64,000 bases of DNA, taken from assembly GCA_012522855.1 (NCBI GenBank), contig JAAYJQ010000006.1, positions 1 to 64,000 on the forward strand, given 5' to 3'. How positions within the stretch are numbered: position 1 is the first letter of the stretch; the number at the start of each line of letters is the position of its first letter. The notes under the pieces were generated by a model that was not told the origin of the DNA, did no database searches, and was given only the letters and a program-made list of their open reading frames with translations. Both the position numbers and the translations under genes were made by a program. This document shows, one piece after another, positions 1 through 8,862 of this stretch. The stretch comes from Bacteroidales bacterium (lineage in GTDB: Bacteria > Bacteroidota > Bacteroidia > Bacteroidales > UBA932).

Positions 1-2
1 CG

Positions 3-866
3 TACAATTTCATCGTGGACGGCGTGTCGGTGAACGATCCTCAGAATGTACTCGTTCAGCGCGACGGAACCCGGTTCTTGAATATGTTCATCGTGGACGG
101 AGATCGGACCGCCAATGTCCGTGAAGCCTCCCAGCGCGGAACCGTCAGCCATCCCTGGTACGACAGCCAGATACTCGGCATCAACAGACGGCTTACGGTC
201 TACACACCATACGGCTACGAGGCCAACCCGAAAGCCAAATATCCTGTCCTGTATCTGCTCCACGGAGCCGGTGGCGACGAGGAAGCCTGGATTTCCATGG
301 GACGCACCGCGCAAATCATGGACAACCTGATCGAGAAGGGGCTTGCCAAACCCATGATCGTGGTTATGCCGAACGGCAATCCCGGACAGAGCGCGGCCCG
401 CACGTTGGGAATCCCCGAGAAGCAGATGGACTTCCGCTCACCTGAACTCGCGAATGCTTATGTCAGGAGCCTGGTCGAAGAAATCGTGCCTTTCATCGAT
501 AAGAATTTCCGGACGATACCCAAGAAAGCTTCCCGCGCGATCGCCGGACTTTCCATGGGCGGTGGCCATACGATCGCCGCTTCGGGTCTCTACCCTGACG
601 CCTTCGACTACATCTGCCCGCTTTCCATGGGCGCGCAACGTACTGACGAGCTGGATGCCCGTCTGCAGGGAATCAAAAAGTCCGGCTACAAGCTTTACTT
701 CTTGGCTTGCGGCGAAACGGACTTCCTGTTCAACAATGCGAAGGAACTCGATGCAGCGCTCACCGCGAACGGACTGGAACACACCTTCTACGTCTCTGAC
801 GGCGGCCACACCTGGCCGAACTGGCGACTCTACCTCAATGTTTTCGCTCCATTGCTGTTCAAGTAG
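3..866 (+). CDS. CE1-type secreted esterase (feruloyl/acetyl-xylan esterase-like), 5' end outside window
   Basis: The reading frame is open from the first complete codon, so the gene begins before the window and lacks its signal peptide here. What remains is the end of an N-terminal E-set/CBM48-like sandwich (residues YNFIVDG and the later FIVDG), followed by an esterase-D/CE1 alpha/beta-hydrolase domain. The nucleophile elbow GLSMGGGH, an acid candidate in CGETDF and the histidine in GGHTWPNW form a complete triad. Both the sandwich and the catalytic part resemble the two esterases at 25241-26452 and 26487-27869, so this is a third paralogue. Expected role: periplasmic or surface removal of feruloyl or acetyl esters from hemicellulose; the substrate is inferred. 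A strong terminator follows 17 bases after the stop, and the next gene is convergent. Confidence 0.85.
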   Translation, partial: YNFIVDGVSVNDPQNVLVQRDGTRFLNMFIVDGDRTANVREASQRGTVSHPWYDSQILGINRRLTVYTPYGYEANPKAKYPVLYLLHGAGGDEEAWISMGRTAQIMDNLIEKGLAKPMIVVMPNGNPGQSAARTLGIPEKQMDFRSPELANAYVRSLVEEIVPFIDKNFRTIPKKASRAIAGLSMGGGHTIAASGLYPDAFDYICPLSMGAQRTDELDARLQGIKKSGYKLYFLACGETDFLFNNAKELDAALTANGLEHTFYVSDGGHTWPNWRLYLNVFAPLLFK

Positions 867-883
867 GAACATACAGTAACAAG

Positions 884-912
884 AGAGGCCCGAAAATTAT
901 CTTCGGGCCTCT
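884..912 (+). terminator. Rho-independent terminator of the CE1 esterase
   Basis: Perfect 11-bp stem, AGAGGCCCGAA (884-894) with TTCGGGCCTCT (902-912), 7-nt loop, followed by a T-rich run to about 926. The T-run lies on the plus-strand side, so it mainly ends the first gene. It also sits behind the convergent minus-strand carboxylesterase and may work both ways. Confidence 0.9.
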
Positions 913-936
913 TTTCATTTTTTGTTTTAGGAAAAA

Positions 937-2142
937 CTATTCCACGTCAAACTCCTTTTTGAAGGGAGCGTCACGCTTGTAGGCTTCCCAGCCATTGCCG
1001 GGATCCCCGGTCTTGCAGAACGAAGTCCAGTGATCCACCATTTTGTCGCTAAGGGCATAATCGGCTTCCGTGAAAGGCCGCCAACTGTTCTTCAGCGTAT
1101 GAAACATGTACCAAAGTTCGGCAGAATGGAAGGCGCCGGGATCCTTTTCAGGGTCGTCGTCATCGCCTGGAAGGTTGCGCATAAACTCGTATAGATAAAC
1201 CGAAACCGGCTTGCAGCCCAGCGAATCTCGCACTGCGCAGAAGCGGTCAACAGGGGCACCCCCCAGCGTCCCCACATCGTTGAAATTGTACCCGATCATG
1301 ATGGGCACATCGGCGATGAGATTCCGGTATACCAGATCATTGAATGAGCGCGGCAGGACCCTGAATCCTTGCGGAGCGATTCCTCCGCCGCTCTGAATAA
1401 TGGCTTTTGCAAAAAGCCCCCGTGAATCCGGCGCGGCCAGATGATACATCACACTCATCCCGCCGGCGCTCTGTCCGAAGATCGTGATGTTGTCGGGATC
1501 CCCGCCGAACTGGGCGATGTTGTTCCGGATCCATTTCAAGGCAGCGACCTGATCCTGAATGCCGAACCTGCCGGTCAAATCGTCAGCGAGATTGGTCCGA
1601 AGCAGATAGCGGGTCTGCTGGAATCCATATTCCCCGAGCCGATAATTGATGGTCACAAGAATAACGCCCCTGGTTGCCCAGGCATCCCCGTCCATCGTCA
1701 CTTCGTGGCCGTAGCCGCTGATGAAGGCCCCGCCGTGGATCCACATGGCAACCGGAAGTTTGGCATCCGCTTGTCCGATCGATTCCGCCGGCGCCCAGAC
1801 ATTGAGATAGAGACAGTCTTCGCTCTGATCCGGGGTCCCGTTCCAATAGAATTCGTCCCCGTAGAAGGTTCCAGGCGGACTTCCGGCCTGCGGACAGATC
1901 TTGCTGAATGTGTCGGCAATCTTCACGCCTCTCCAGGGAACAACGGGTTGCGGGGGCTTCAACTTGAGGTTGCCGACAGGCGGGGCGGCATACGGAATCC
2001 CCTTGTACACCATCACGTTGGTGGAATCGGTCAAGACCCCCTTGATCTTGCCGCCTTCAACCGTCAAGACGGGATTCTTATCCACACAAGCGGATACTGC
2101 AGCCATTCCGATCAAGAAGGCTGCAGTCCGCAAAATTTTCAT
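937..2142 (-). CDS. Compact type-B carboxylesterase lipoprotein
   Basis: 401 residues. The start is the ATG at 2142 because it opens a lipoprotein signal (AAFLIGMAAVSAC, lipid-anchored Cys19). The carboxylesterase type-B fold is clear: oxyanion loop HGGAF, the SEDCLYLNVW motif, nucleophile Ser225 in FGQSAGG and His339 in HSAELWYMF. Family members are usually about 500 residues. Here the stretch between the QSGGG strand and DVPIMIGYN is about 30 residues instead of about 130, and the following segment is short too. The position that usually carries the catalytic Glu (DEG type) reads NDVG, with Val290. Either the neighbouring Asp serves as acid or activity is altered. It lies 10 bases after the related gene 2153-3799, probably in the same transcript. 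Ester substrate unknown; acyl groups on plant polysaccharides are plausible from context. Confidence 0.85.
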   Translation of the reverse strand: MKILRTAAFLIGMAAVSACVDKNPVLTVEGGKIKGVLTDSTNVMVYKGIPYAAPPVGNLKLKPPQPVVPWRGVKIADTFSKICPQAGSPPGTFYGDEFYWNGTPDQSEDCLYLNVWAPAESIGQADAKLPVAMWIHGGAFISGYGHEVTMDGDAWATRGVILVTINYRLGEYGFQQTRYLLRTNLADDLTGRFGIQDQVAALKWIRNNIAQFGGDPDNITIFGQSAGGMSVMYHLAAPDSRGLFAKAIIQSGGGIAPQGFRVLPRSFNDLVYRNLIADVPIMIGYNFNDVGTLGGAPVDRFCAVRDSLGCKPVSVYLYEFMRNLPGDDDDPEKDPGAFHSAELWYMFHTLKNSWRPFTEADYALSDKMVDHWTSFCKTGDPGNGWEAYKRDAPFKKEFDVE

Positions 2143-2152
2143 TTTCACGACT

Positions 2153-3799
2153 CTAGTTTTCCAAAGACTTTCTGGCCTCGCGATCCGGGTCATTCATGAC
2201 CTTGCATTCGTCACCGAGAAACATAAGTTCGCCGTTTTCTGGGGTGTATTCCGGCCACTCGGGAAGGCCTTTCACATTCGGATTGCCGGTGCGCATAAAG
2301 GCGAGCAGGGCACCTGCCATCTTCTTGGACAGATTCCGGGGACGGGCGCCGCCACCGGTGTGGGTCACCATACGATCCGTGTTCATGAACCAATAGCAGA
2401 TATCAGCGCAATGCGGCGCCCGCATCCGACCGTCGAACAGCGGTGAATTCATGCCGAACCAAGCCACATAGACCGGAGCCTCCTGGACATGCTTGGCATT
2501 GGCCGTATTGACAACTCCAGCCCGTGAGCTGAAAATCAATCCGACGGCATCGATCGGCTTCTGATCCGGGAACACCTCCATGTAGGCATCGAAAGCAGCC
2601 TCCGGATTGGTGACCGCGCCTCCGAAGCCTCTCATTGATTTCAGGATCTCGATCGCTCCCGCGCGATCCACCTCTTCCAATGCCGCGTTCGTCTTGCTAG
2701 GGGCGGATTCCGAAGTCGTGGAACAAAGCAGCAGCGGAACCTTTGCAGAAGCAGCGGCCGGATCGCTGAAGAAGGTGCCGGCAGGAATATGAGTCCCGTC
2801 GGCAACCGGTCCGAAGCCCCCGCGGAAGCCTGTAGTAGGACGTATTGCGTTGAACTCCCGATAAGAAGCGTTGGCGAGGTCAATGTACTCTCTCCAAGTC
2901 ATGGACTGGAGTTTTTCCATGCTCTTGCCGGCCTTCTCATAGATGAATTTACCGAGTTCCTGACTATAGCCCGGGTCGATCGCCGAGGTGGTGTTGCCGC
3001 TCAAGGCCACTGCTTTGCTGATCAAGCCCGCCGTTTCCGGCATCTGAACCAGATTGCAGACCTTGGCGCCGCCACCGGACTGTCCCATGATGGTCACGTT
3101 GTCCGGATCACCCCCGAAGGAAGCGATGTTGTTGTGTACCCATTTGAGGGCATCCACGCAATCCAGAATGCCGACATTCCCGGAATCCTTGAACTTCGGA
3201 TCGACGGCCGAAAAGTCCGTGAAACCGATGGGGCCGAGACGGTGGTTGACCGAAACGAAAACCACATCCCCGAAACGGGCGAAATTCTCTCCGTGATAAC
3301 CGTCCTGCTCGATGGCGTTGCCGTTCGTGAAGCCGCCGCCGTGGAACCACACGATGACCGGACGCTTGGCCTCATCCAGATTCGGAGTCCAGACATTGAG
3401 GGTCAAGCAGTTTTCGCTGACATCATAGTAATTCCAGTGATCCGTGAATGTTCCGTAACCGTTCGGCCATTTGTTGTCCGTGATCTGCGGAGCCACGTTG
3501 CCGTAGAAAACCGCGGGACGAATGTCTTCCCAAGGCTGGGGTTTCTGGGCCCGCATGAACCGGTTCTCTCCATTCACCGGCGCCCCGTACGGAACTCCGA
3601 GGAAGGTGTAGATTTCTCCGAGAATATAGCCGCGAACGCGACCATATTCCGTGTTTGCGACCGCGATGTTGTCACCGATGAAGAGTTGCTGCTCTTCGGG
3701 ACCTTCGCAAGCCGCCCCGCTTCCCGACTTGCAGGCCGGAAGGAGCATCGCGCCGGCAAGCACTGCGGAAATGATAAAAAATTTAGACACAAGTTTCAT
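2153..3799 (-). CDS. Type-B carboxylesterase lipoprotein
   Basis: 548 residues, full length for the family. A lipoprotein signal ends in LLPAC (Cys23). The type-B carboxylesterase motifs are complete: oxyanion hole HGGGF, SENCLTLNVW, Ser241 in MGQSGGG, Glu364 in STTSESA and His463 in HCADICYWF. It therefore looks like an active serine hydrolase held on a membrane surface. It is the upstream neighbour of the shortened relative at 937-2142. A -7-like TATATTTG motif lies 56 bases before the start, so the pair may have its own promoter even though the SGNH gene upstream is on the same strand. The natural ester is not shown by the sequence. Confidence 0.9.
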   Translation of the reverse strand: MKLVSKFFIISAVLAGAMLLPACKSGSGAACEGPEEQQLFIGDNIAVANTEYGRVRGYILGEIYTFLGVPYGAPVNGENRFMRAQKPQPWEDIRPAVFYGNVAPQITDNKWPNGYGTFTDHWNYYDVSENCLTLNVWTPNLDEAKRPVIVWFHGGGFTNGNAIEQDGYHGENFARFGDVVFVSVNHRLGPIGFTDFSAVDPKFKDSGNVGILDCVDALKWVHNNIASFGGDPDNVTIMGQSGGGAKVCNLVQMPETAGLISKAVALSGNTTSAIDPGYSQELGKFIYEKAGKSMEKLQSMTWREYIDLANASYREFNAIRPTTGFRGGFGPVADGTHIPAGTFFSDPAAASAKVPLLLCSTTSESAPSKTNAALEEVDRAGAIEILKSMRGFGGAVTNPEAAFDAYMEVFPDQKPIDAVGLIFSSRAGVVNTANAKHVQEAPVYVAWFGMNSPLFDGRMRAPHCADICYWFMNTDRMVTHTGGGARPRNLSKKMAGALLAFMRTGNPNVKGLPEWPEYTPENGELMFLGDECKVMNDPDREARKSLEN

Positions 3800-3854
3800 A
3801 CTTTAATAATAAATTAGTTCTATTCTGCTAAAATAGTAAAATAAAATAATTCTG

Positions 3855-3862
3855 CAAATATA
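3855..3862 (-). promoter_or_regulatory. Candidate -7 element upstream of the carboxylesterase pair
   Basis: On the minus strand the sequence reads TATATTTG, matching the Bacteroidota TAnnTTTG consensus, in an A/T-rich 97-base gap and 56 bases before the ATG at 3799. No TTTG is seen at the expected -33 spacing, so support is partial. Confidence 0.45.
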
Positions 3863-3878
3863 AAACGATGGAAAATGG

Positions 3879-3900
3879 TTGATTATCACCTCATAATCAA
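3879..3900. repeat. Perfect 8-bp inverted repeat at the end of the SGNH gene
   Basis: TTGATTAT, six bases, then ATAATCAA. It overlaps the stop codon of the SGNH esterase and lies just upstream of the TATATTTG motif. It could be a weak terminator (no proper T-run follows) or an operator for the carboxylesterase promoter. Confidence 0.4.
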
Positions 3901-4577
3901 CGCAACAGACTTTCAACACAAGGTTCAAGGATGCTTTCCATCACCTGATAGCCGAGCAGTGTCGGATGGCAACCATCCGCTGCATATTTTTCAGGCATTG
4001 ATCCATCGGGTTCTCTCATCGGGGTATGGTAGTCTACGTAGGTAATACCTTCCGACAGGGCATATTCCCGCAATAAATCATTCAGCGCGATGATCTTCTC
4101 CGCAGGCTTCAAATCCTCTCTCCAATAAAAACGATTGCAGGGAGTGACGGAGCAAATCACAGGGATGATTCCATGGACTTCGGCAAGTTCACACATGGAC
4201 TTGATGTTTCCCAACACGTTCTTGAGCTCAATCGGCCCTCCATTCTCCGCCACATCATTTGTCCCGCCAAGAATAACAACGATCTTCGGATTCAGCTCGA
4301 TCACGTCTTGCCTGAAGCGAATGAGCATGCTCGACGTAGTTTGTCCGCCGATACCTCGACCCAGATAGTTGTTTGCCTTGAAAAAAGCCGAATCTTGTTC
4401 GAACCATAACTGCGTAATCGAATCTCCGAACAAGACCGCGTCCGGTCTTGCTTTCACATTTGAATTTGCAGCGGCGTAAACACCGAACCCTCCGAAATCA
4501 ATCCGCCGGGGAGTCTGTGAATATGTCGGCAATGAAATCAAGATCAAAGCCATAGATGTTAATAAAACCTTCTTCAT
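3897..4577 (-). CDS. Secreted SGNH/GDSL-family esterase
   Basis: 226 residues from the ATG at 4577; the in-frame codon further up is TTG. A cleavable signal peptide (MKKVLLTSMALILISLPTYSQ) precedes a single SGNH hydrolase domain. All blocks are visible: block I FGDSITQ (Ser), block II GRGIGGQTT (Gly), block III GGTNDV (Asn) and block V DGCHPT (Asp/His). The closest relatives in the window are the C-terminal half of 17385-19031 (same GRGI/CRGI-GQT and GGTND signatures). Members of this group deacetylate sugars or act as lysophospholipase-like esterases; next to SusC/SusD and other esterases an acetyl-carbohydrate substrate is the better inference. It lies 12 bases after the sialate O-acetylesterase-like gene, so the two are probably co-transcribed. 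Confidence 0.9.
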   Translation of the reverse strand: MKKVLLTSMALILISLPTYSQTPRRIDFGGFGVYAAANSNVKARPDAVLFGDSITQLWFEQDSAFFKANNYLGRGIGGQTTSSMLIRFRQDVIELNPKIVVILGGTNDVAENGGPIELKNVLGNIKSMCELAEVHGIIPVICSVTPCNRFYWREDLKPAEKIIALNDLLREYALSEGITYVDYHTPMREPDGSMPEKYAADGCHPTLLGYQVMESILEPCVESLLR

Positions 4578-4589
4578 AGTGATCAACTA

Positions 4590-6065
4590 TTATTGTACCG
4601 GCCAATTATCCGTCCTAAAAGGGACAAGAGGAAAACCTTCTGTGTTGTGAACGTTCCCGATTTGAAAGTCCTTGAAACAATACCTGACTGCAACCGGATT
4701 CGCCACTTCGGGAGACTCCAATGAGATTCCATATCGCAGAGACATTTCACCGGGCTTTCGAACCTCTCCGGGTCTTGGACGTTGTGGGAATCGTACAGTA
4801 AATCTGGCTTTTGCCGGATGGAAAATCCGATCCTCACCCGCTATTTCGAAACCGATCACTTCACCCGTTTGCATGAAACCGTTGGGAGCATTGTTGAAAC
4901 TGAGAACGGCTTTCCCGTCTTCCAAACTCATTTCCTTAAAACAAGGCCCCTCGCATGGATTGCCGTATCCATACGTCTTGCTCATGGCAAGCATAGCCAG
5001 ACGCTGCCCGACCGGTTTTTTATTGGCAGGATGTATCATTGCGGTCTCATATGGATACGCAAGATCATTTGTGGACACCAGTCCACTGGAAGGTATCGTC
5101 TTCGAAGCCGCAAACTGAAGTTCACGAAAATACGCGCAATGCCCTTCAAAACCATTTGAATACTCGAAAGGAGCAAGTTCGACAATGAGAAAAGGAAAAT
5201 CGTTCCGTTGAAATTTCCCGCTCCAAAGCTCGACGGCATCAGCGAGACGAACGTCGTAATCGGGACTGCCGACATTCGATTCGCCTTGATACCAAATCAT
5301 GCCCTTGATGGTGTATTTACTCACGGGCTCCAGCATTCCGTAATAGAGTTGCGTATATGCTTTTGAGAATTCAGCGCCAAAAATCTTTTGATCGGGATGC
5401 TTGGCCAGGAAAGAACTGTCGACCCAATCTTCAAGGAAGGAACCGCCCCAGCTGCAGTTAATCAGCCCGACAGGAATGCCGAGCGCTTCACTCAGCGTGG
5501 CTCCGAAGTGGTAACCTACGGCACTGAAGTCCCCGGCGGAAGCGGGACCGCTAGGATGCCATTTCCCTTCCGGCAGCAATCCTGGGCAGGAGGCCTTTTC
5601 TTTATGCTTGGCAACGGTCATATATCGAAGTCCTTTGTGAGTCCCCGACATCAGGATATCATGGGCGGCACCTTCGACGTAACAGTTGGACATGCCTTTG
5701 AGCGGCATCTCCATATTGCTTTGTCCTCCGCAGATCCAAACTTCACCGATTAGGATGTCATTTACGATCAATTGTTCCGTACCGGACCGAATGGTCATTG
5801 AATATGCATCATAACTTGCCTTGGGAGTGTCTACTCCTATCTCCCAGAGGCTGTCGACAGATGCCTTCGCGGAATACGTCTTGAGATCCCATCCCGGAAT
5901 CACTTCCACAATCGAGCCTGGTTCAGCTTTCCCCCAAATTCTAGCGCTTGTCTGCTGCTGAAGGACCATATCGCCTTTTAACATATCAGGCAAAACAAGG
6001 TTCTGTCCCCTTGATATGGAGGACAGAACCATGATTGCCATGAGTGAAAGAATGATCTTTCTCAT
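4590..6065 (-). CDS. Sialate O-acetylesterase-like SGNH hydrolase (acetylesterase)
   Basis: 491 residues from the ATG at 6065, which opens a signal peptide (MRKIILSLMAIMVLSSIS); a longer frame upstream overlaps the lipoprotein gene and is rejected. An N-terminal beta-sandwich (about 25-110) precedes the SASA-type catalytic domain with the hallmark EVWICGGQSNMEMPL (serine after GGQ), a conserved GMIWYQGESN block and a C-terminal beta domain. Bacteroidota members of this family remove acetyl groups from sialic acid or from xylan; with no sialic acid genes here and a xylose operon nearby, acetyl-xylan is the more likely target (inference). It is the fourth gene of the SusC/SusD/DUF3823 run, 11 bases after the previous stop. 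Confidence 0.9.
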   Translation of the reverse strand: MRKIILSLMAIMVLSSISRGQNLVLPDMLKGDMVLQQQTSARIWGKAEPGSIVEVIPGWDLKTYSAKASVDSLWEIGVDTPKASYDAYSMTIRSGTEQLIVNDILIGEVWICGGQSNMEMPLKGMSNCYVEGAAHDILMSGTHKGLRYMTVAKHKEKASCPGLLPEGKWHPSGPASAGDFSAVGYHFGATLSEALGIPVGLINCSWGGSFLEDWVDSSFLAKHPDQKIFGAEFSKAYTQLYYGMLEPVSKYTIKGMIWYQGESNVGSPDYDVRLADAVELWSGKFQRNDFPFLIVELAPFEYSNGFEGHCAYFRELQFAASKTIPSSGLVSTNDLAYPYETAMIHPANKKPVGQRLAMLAMSKTYGYGNPCEGPCFKEMSLEDGKAVLSFNNAPNGFMQTGEVIGFEIAGEDRIFHPAKARFTVRFPQRPRPGEVRKPGEMSLRYGISLESPEVANPVAVRYCFKDFQIGNVHNTEGFPLVPFRTDNWPVQ

Positions 6066-6076
6066 AGACAATGCGT

Positions 6077-6853
6077 TTACAAATCGATCGAAACCGTCTG
6101 CGAATAGTTGTAGTGACGTGAGGTATTCGTGCCTTTTCCCACGGCGCAAACGGCCAGACGAAGATAATGCTTTCTAGGCTTGTATTTGAATTGTTCGTAA
6201 TTCGCCGCTAGCGCAGAATCGATGAAAAGTTCATTGACTGTTTGTCCGTCCGCAACAATCGTAGTGGATGCAAACGATCCCGGATCGTTCGAACAGTTGT
6301 TGCAATGAATCCCGACAAAGGTATCCGGCCAGCAGCAAAGTCGCGCCATAAAAATGGTATTTGCCCTGGAAGGATCTCCGTACTCCAGCTTGAATGTCGC
6401 CTTGATTTTTTTGGAAGCGGCATCATAGGCAATCTTGGGATCTATGATACGGACATACGGGGTGACATTCCAATCAACAATGTTGGGCCCCTTGTTGATG
6501 GTCACGGTTTGGGAGATGGGATAAAAGTTGTTCTGATTGGCTTCAAGCCGGTAATCTCCTGCGAAAATCTTTGTGTGCTGGTAAGTTCCGTCATAACGGA
6601 CCAGCCAGATGGCAGCTTGTTCGAAGTCCCAACCTTGCTGGAAAGCAGAAATATAGCCATCCGTCGGGGTTCCGATGTTACCGCCGTATCGATTCACGTA
6701 GAAGCATTCCTGCGCCACCAACTCTCCGGTTTTCGCATCTTTAAAGGCACCTGTGACTTGCGCGTTCGGGGCTTCGTAGTTATCAAACTCGAACCAGTCG
6801 CAGGAAGTGGCAAGAAGCAAAATAAACGGGATAATGAATATTGATTTTTTCAT
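6077..6853 (-). CDS. DUF3823-type surface lipoprotein of a SusCD locus
   Basis: 258 residues with a lipoprotein signal (LLLATSC, Cys18). The start of the mature protein, CDWFEFDNYEAPNA, and the following beta-rich domain match the DUF3823 proteins that regularly follow susD in Bacteroidota polysaccharide loci. They are thought to be surface glycan-binding or accessory proteins in a SusE/SusF-like position. A cluster of cysteines (LCCWPD and HCNNCSND) near residues 170-190 is unusual for such a protein and could form disulfides. Gene spacing is 14 bases from susD upstream and 11 bases to the esterase downstream. Ligand unknown. Confidence 0.85.
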   Translation of the reverse strand: MKKSIFIIPFILLLATSCDWFEFDNYEAPNAQVTGAFKDAKTGELVAQECFYVNRYGGNIGTPTDGYISAFQQGWDFEQAAIWLVRYDGTYQHTKIFAGDYRLEANQNNFYPISQTVTINKGPNIVDWNVTPYVRIIDPKIAYDAASKKIKATFKLEYGDPSRANTIFMARLCCWPDTFVGIHCNNCSNDPGSFASTTIVADGQTVNELFIDSALAANYEQFKYKPRKHYLRLAVCAVGKGTNTSRHYNYSQTVSIDL

Positions 6854-6867
6854 AATGCGTAAAAATA

Positions 6868-8850
6868 TTATTCGTCAAGGGGATTGGGTTCATACTTGTT
6901 CACGCCGAAAGCCGGCATTTTTTTGTAGTAATTCAAATAATTGGTATGGAAGGAAGGGCTGGCTCCACCGACATCCTCTTGAAAGAAAATAGCCCGTACA
7001 AAGACATATTTCGGTTTTCCGCTCCTAAGATCGAGCACGGGCGTGAGTTCGTGCCTGCGACCTTCGGATGCGGGATCTGTGGTCTGGTTGTAGAATGCCC
7101 TGCGACGATGCATCGTGTACAGAAGATCGTTTTCGAACGCAAGCTCAAGGCGGCGCTGGTGCAGTACATTCTCCAAGGTAGGATCCACATCATCCTTGAA
7201 TGCGGCCCGGTGGCGGATAGCATTCAAGTAAGTCTTTGCCGAAGCGAGCTTGTCGTTGGCGCCACTTTCGACGACCGCTTCACAATAACTCAAAAGGATC
7301 TCAGCATAACGGATGTCATACCAAAAAGACTTGATATAAAGTTGAGGCGCGGAAGCGTTCAAGAACTTACGAAGGCCGAAACCGGTCGTGTAGGTGTTGC
7401 CGGTGTTTGTCTGCGTATAGTTGTAGAAGCCGGAGACCGCCCCGGCAGGAGCCCCGAACGAGTAGTAAGTTTGGCCGTCAATCTCAACATGATCATCGAC
7501 CCAGAAGGCAGTGGTACCGTTCGGCTTGATTAGGCCCCCTTGGATCTTGATCGTCTGGTTGCGGAAGGTGCAGTCAGGATAGAGAATCCAAGCATGGAAG
7601 CGGGCATCCTTGTTCTTGAAAGGATCGTCGACATTGTCATATTCGATAAAAGGAACTGAGGCATACTGAGTGGCGAAATTCTTGATCGGAGTGGGCATAT
7701 ACTCATTCTCTTTCCCGTCGGTACGGGTCTTGACAGTCCCGTCAACGGCAAAGAAAGAATCATCATAATCATCGTATTCGTCCACTAGATCGAGCGCGAC
7801 GGAATAACGTCCGCATGCCTGAGCGCCGGTGACAGTCTGAGCAGGGCTGTTGTAGATGTCGAAGTTGCTTCCGGAAGAGATTCCATCATCCTTGCTCACA
7901 CCAAATAGGTACTCGCAATTTTGTTTGGTAAGGAACATTTCTCCCAAATTTGTGATGGCTTCTTTGACATCCTTCGGTTTGGCTCCGAAAAGCGAGAACT
8001 TCCCGCTGCCGATGATCTGCTCGCAGGCTGTGATGCACTTTGAATAGTATGCATTCGCATAGCCGGGTTCCATATAGACTTTTTTACTTGCGACAGCGGA
8101 ATAGTTGGTGCCCATGGTTCCCTGCCTGCCCCAATACTTGCTGACTGAAGCCGCGTACAAGGCAACCCGAGCCGTCAAGCCGAGTGCGGAATACTTGTTT
8201 GCGCGAAATTCTGTAACGGGCGTTTCCGGCAATGCAGAGGCCGCGGCATCAAGTTCAGAGAGAATGAAGTCCCAGGTGTCCTTCTCTGTCGCACGTGTCG
8301 CGAAGTTGAACAACTCCGCGTTCTCGCCGCCATCGTAATACTGATCCAGCACTTCAGTAATAATCGGCACGCCGCCATAAGACCGAACCATCGCAAAATA
8401 GCAGTACGCCCTCACGAATCGGGCTTCCGCAATGTAAATGTCAGCCGTGGCCTGATCAATGACGCCCGATTCAGCGGCAGCGCTCGTTGTGGCAATGAAA
8501 GAATTGATGGAACGGATCCCCTGCCAATTCCAGAACGTCTTGATCCCGTTCATACCATAATAGGCTTCGTTGTTGAATCCGTAATCACCTCCATGACTAT
8601 CCACAGCATTCATCGTATACTGGTCTTCGACCTGAGATGACCCGAAATCCGTTGCATTCTCAAAGACATTGATGGGCAAGTAAGAATACACTTGAGCGAG
8701 CATTCTCTGGAGCCCGGCGTCACTGGAAGCCATGTCGGATCCGGACATCTTCGTCAAATCCCCTTCGAGGTTATCAAAAAGGCTTTCGCAAGAAGAAGCC
8801 AAAAGACTGATGCAAAGAATTGTTATTATATTTAGAATTATCTTTTTCAT
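6868..8850 (-). CDS. SusD/RagB-family glycan-binding lipoprotein (locus 1)
   Basis: 660 residues, lipoprotein signal (ISLLASSC, Cys20). Typical SusD order: N-terminal helical part with YSYLPINVFENATDFG, helical repeats, and a C-terminal NAIRHRA...LENVLHQRRLELAFEN block, the usual SusD signature of a helix preceding the RRxELAFE motif. It caps the TonB-dependent porin encoded 12 bases upstream and selects glycan fragments at the cell surface. The substrate cannot be read from SusD; the run it belongs to (GH32, fructokinase, permease, ceramidase-like, SusC, SusD, DUF3823, esterases) suggests a fructose-containing or acylated glycan. Confidence 0.95.
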   Translation of the reverse strand: MKKIILNIITILCISLLASSCESLFDNLEGDLTKMSGSDMASSDAGLQRMLAQVYSYLPINVFENATDFGSSQVEDQYTMNAVDSHGGDYGFNNEAYYGMNGIKTFWNWQGIRSINSFIATTSAAAESGVIDQATADIYIAEARFVRAYCYFAMVRSYGGVPIITEVLDQYYDGGENAELFNFATRATEKDTWDFILSELDAAASALPETPVTEFRANKYSALGLTARVALYAASVSKYWGRQGTMGTNYSAVASKKVYMEPGYANAYYSKCITACEQIIGSGKFSLFGAKPKDVKEAITNLGEMFLTKQNCEYLFGVSKDDGISSGSNFDIYNSPAQTVTGAQACGRYSVALDLVDEYDDYDDSFFAVDGTVKTRTDGKENEYMPTPIKNFATQYASVPFIEYDNVDDPFKNKDARFHAWILYPDCTFRNQTIKIQGGLIKPNGTTAFWVDDHVEIDGQTYYSFGAPAGAVSGFYNYTQTNTGNTYTTGFGLRKFLNASAPQLYIKSFWYDIRYAEILLSYCEAVVESGANDKLASAKTYLNAIRHRAAFKDDVDPTLENVLHQRRLELAFENDLLYTMHRRRAFYNQTTDPASEGRRHELTPVLDLRSGKPKYVFVRAIFFQEDVGGASPSFHTNYLNYYKKMPAFGVNKYEPNPLDE

Positions 8851-8862
8851 AACTGTCGCTTA

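Noticed and set aside
2789..3817. 342-codon plus-strand frame
   Set aside because: Antisense to the type-B carboxylesterase with all catalytic motifs on the minus strand.
6066..6149. Longer start for the sialate O-acetylesterase-like gene
   Set aside because: It would overlap the DUF3823 gene by 73 bases and bury the signal peptide; the ATG at 6065 is normal.
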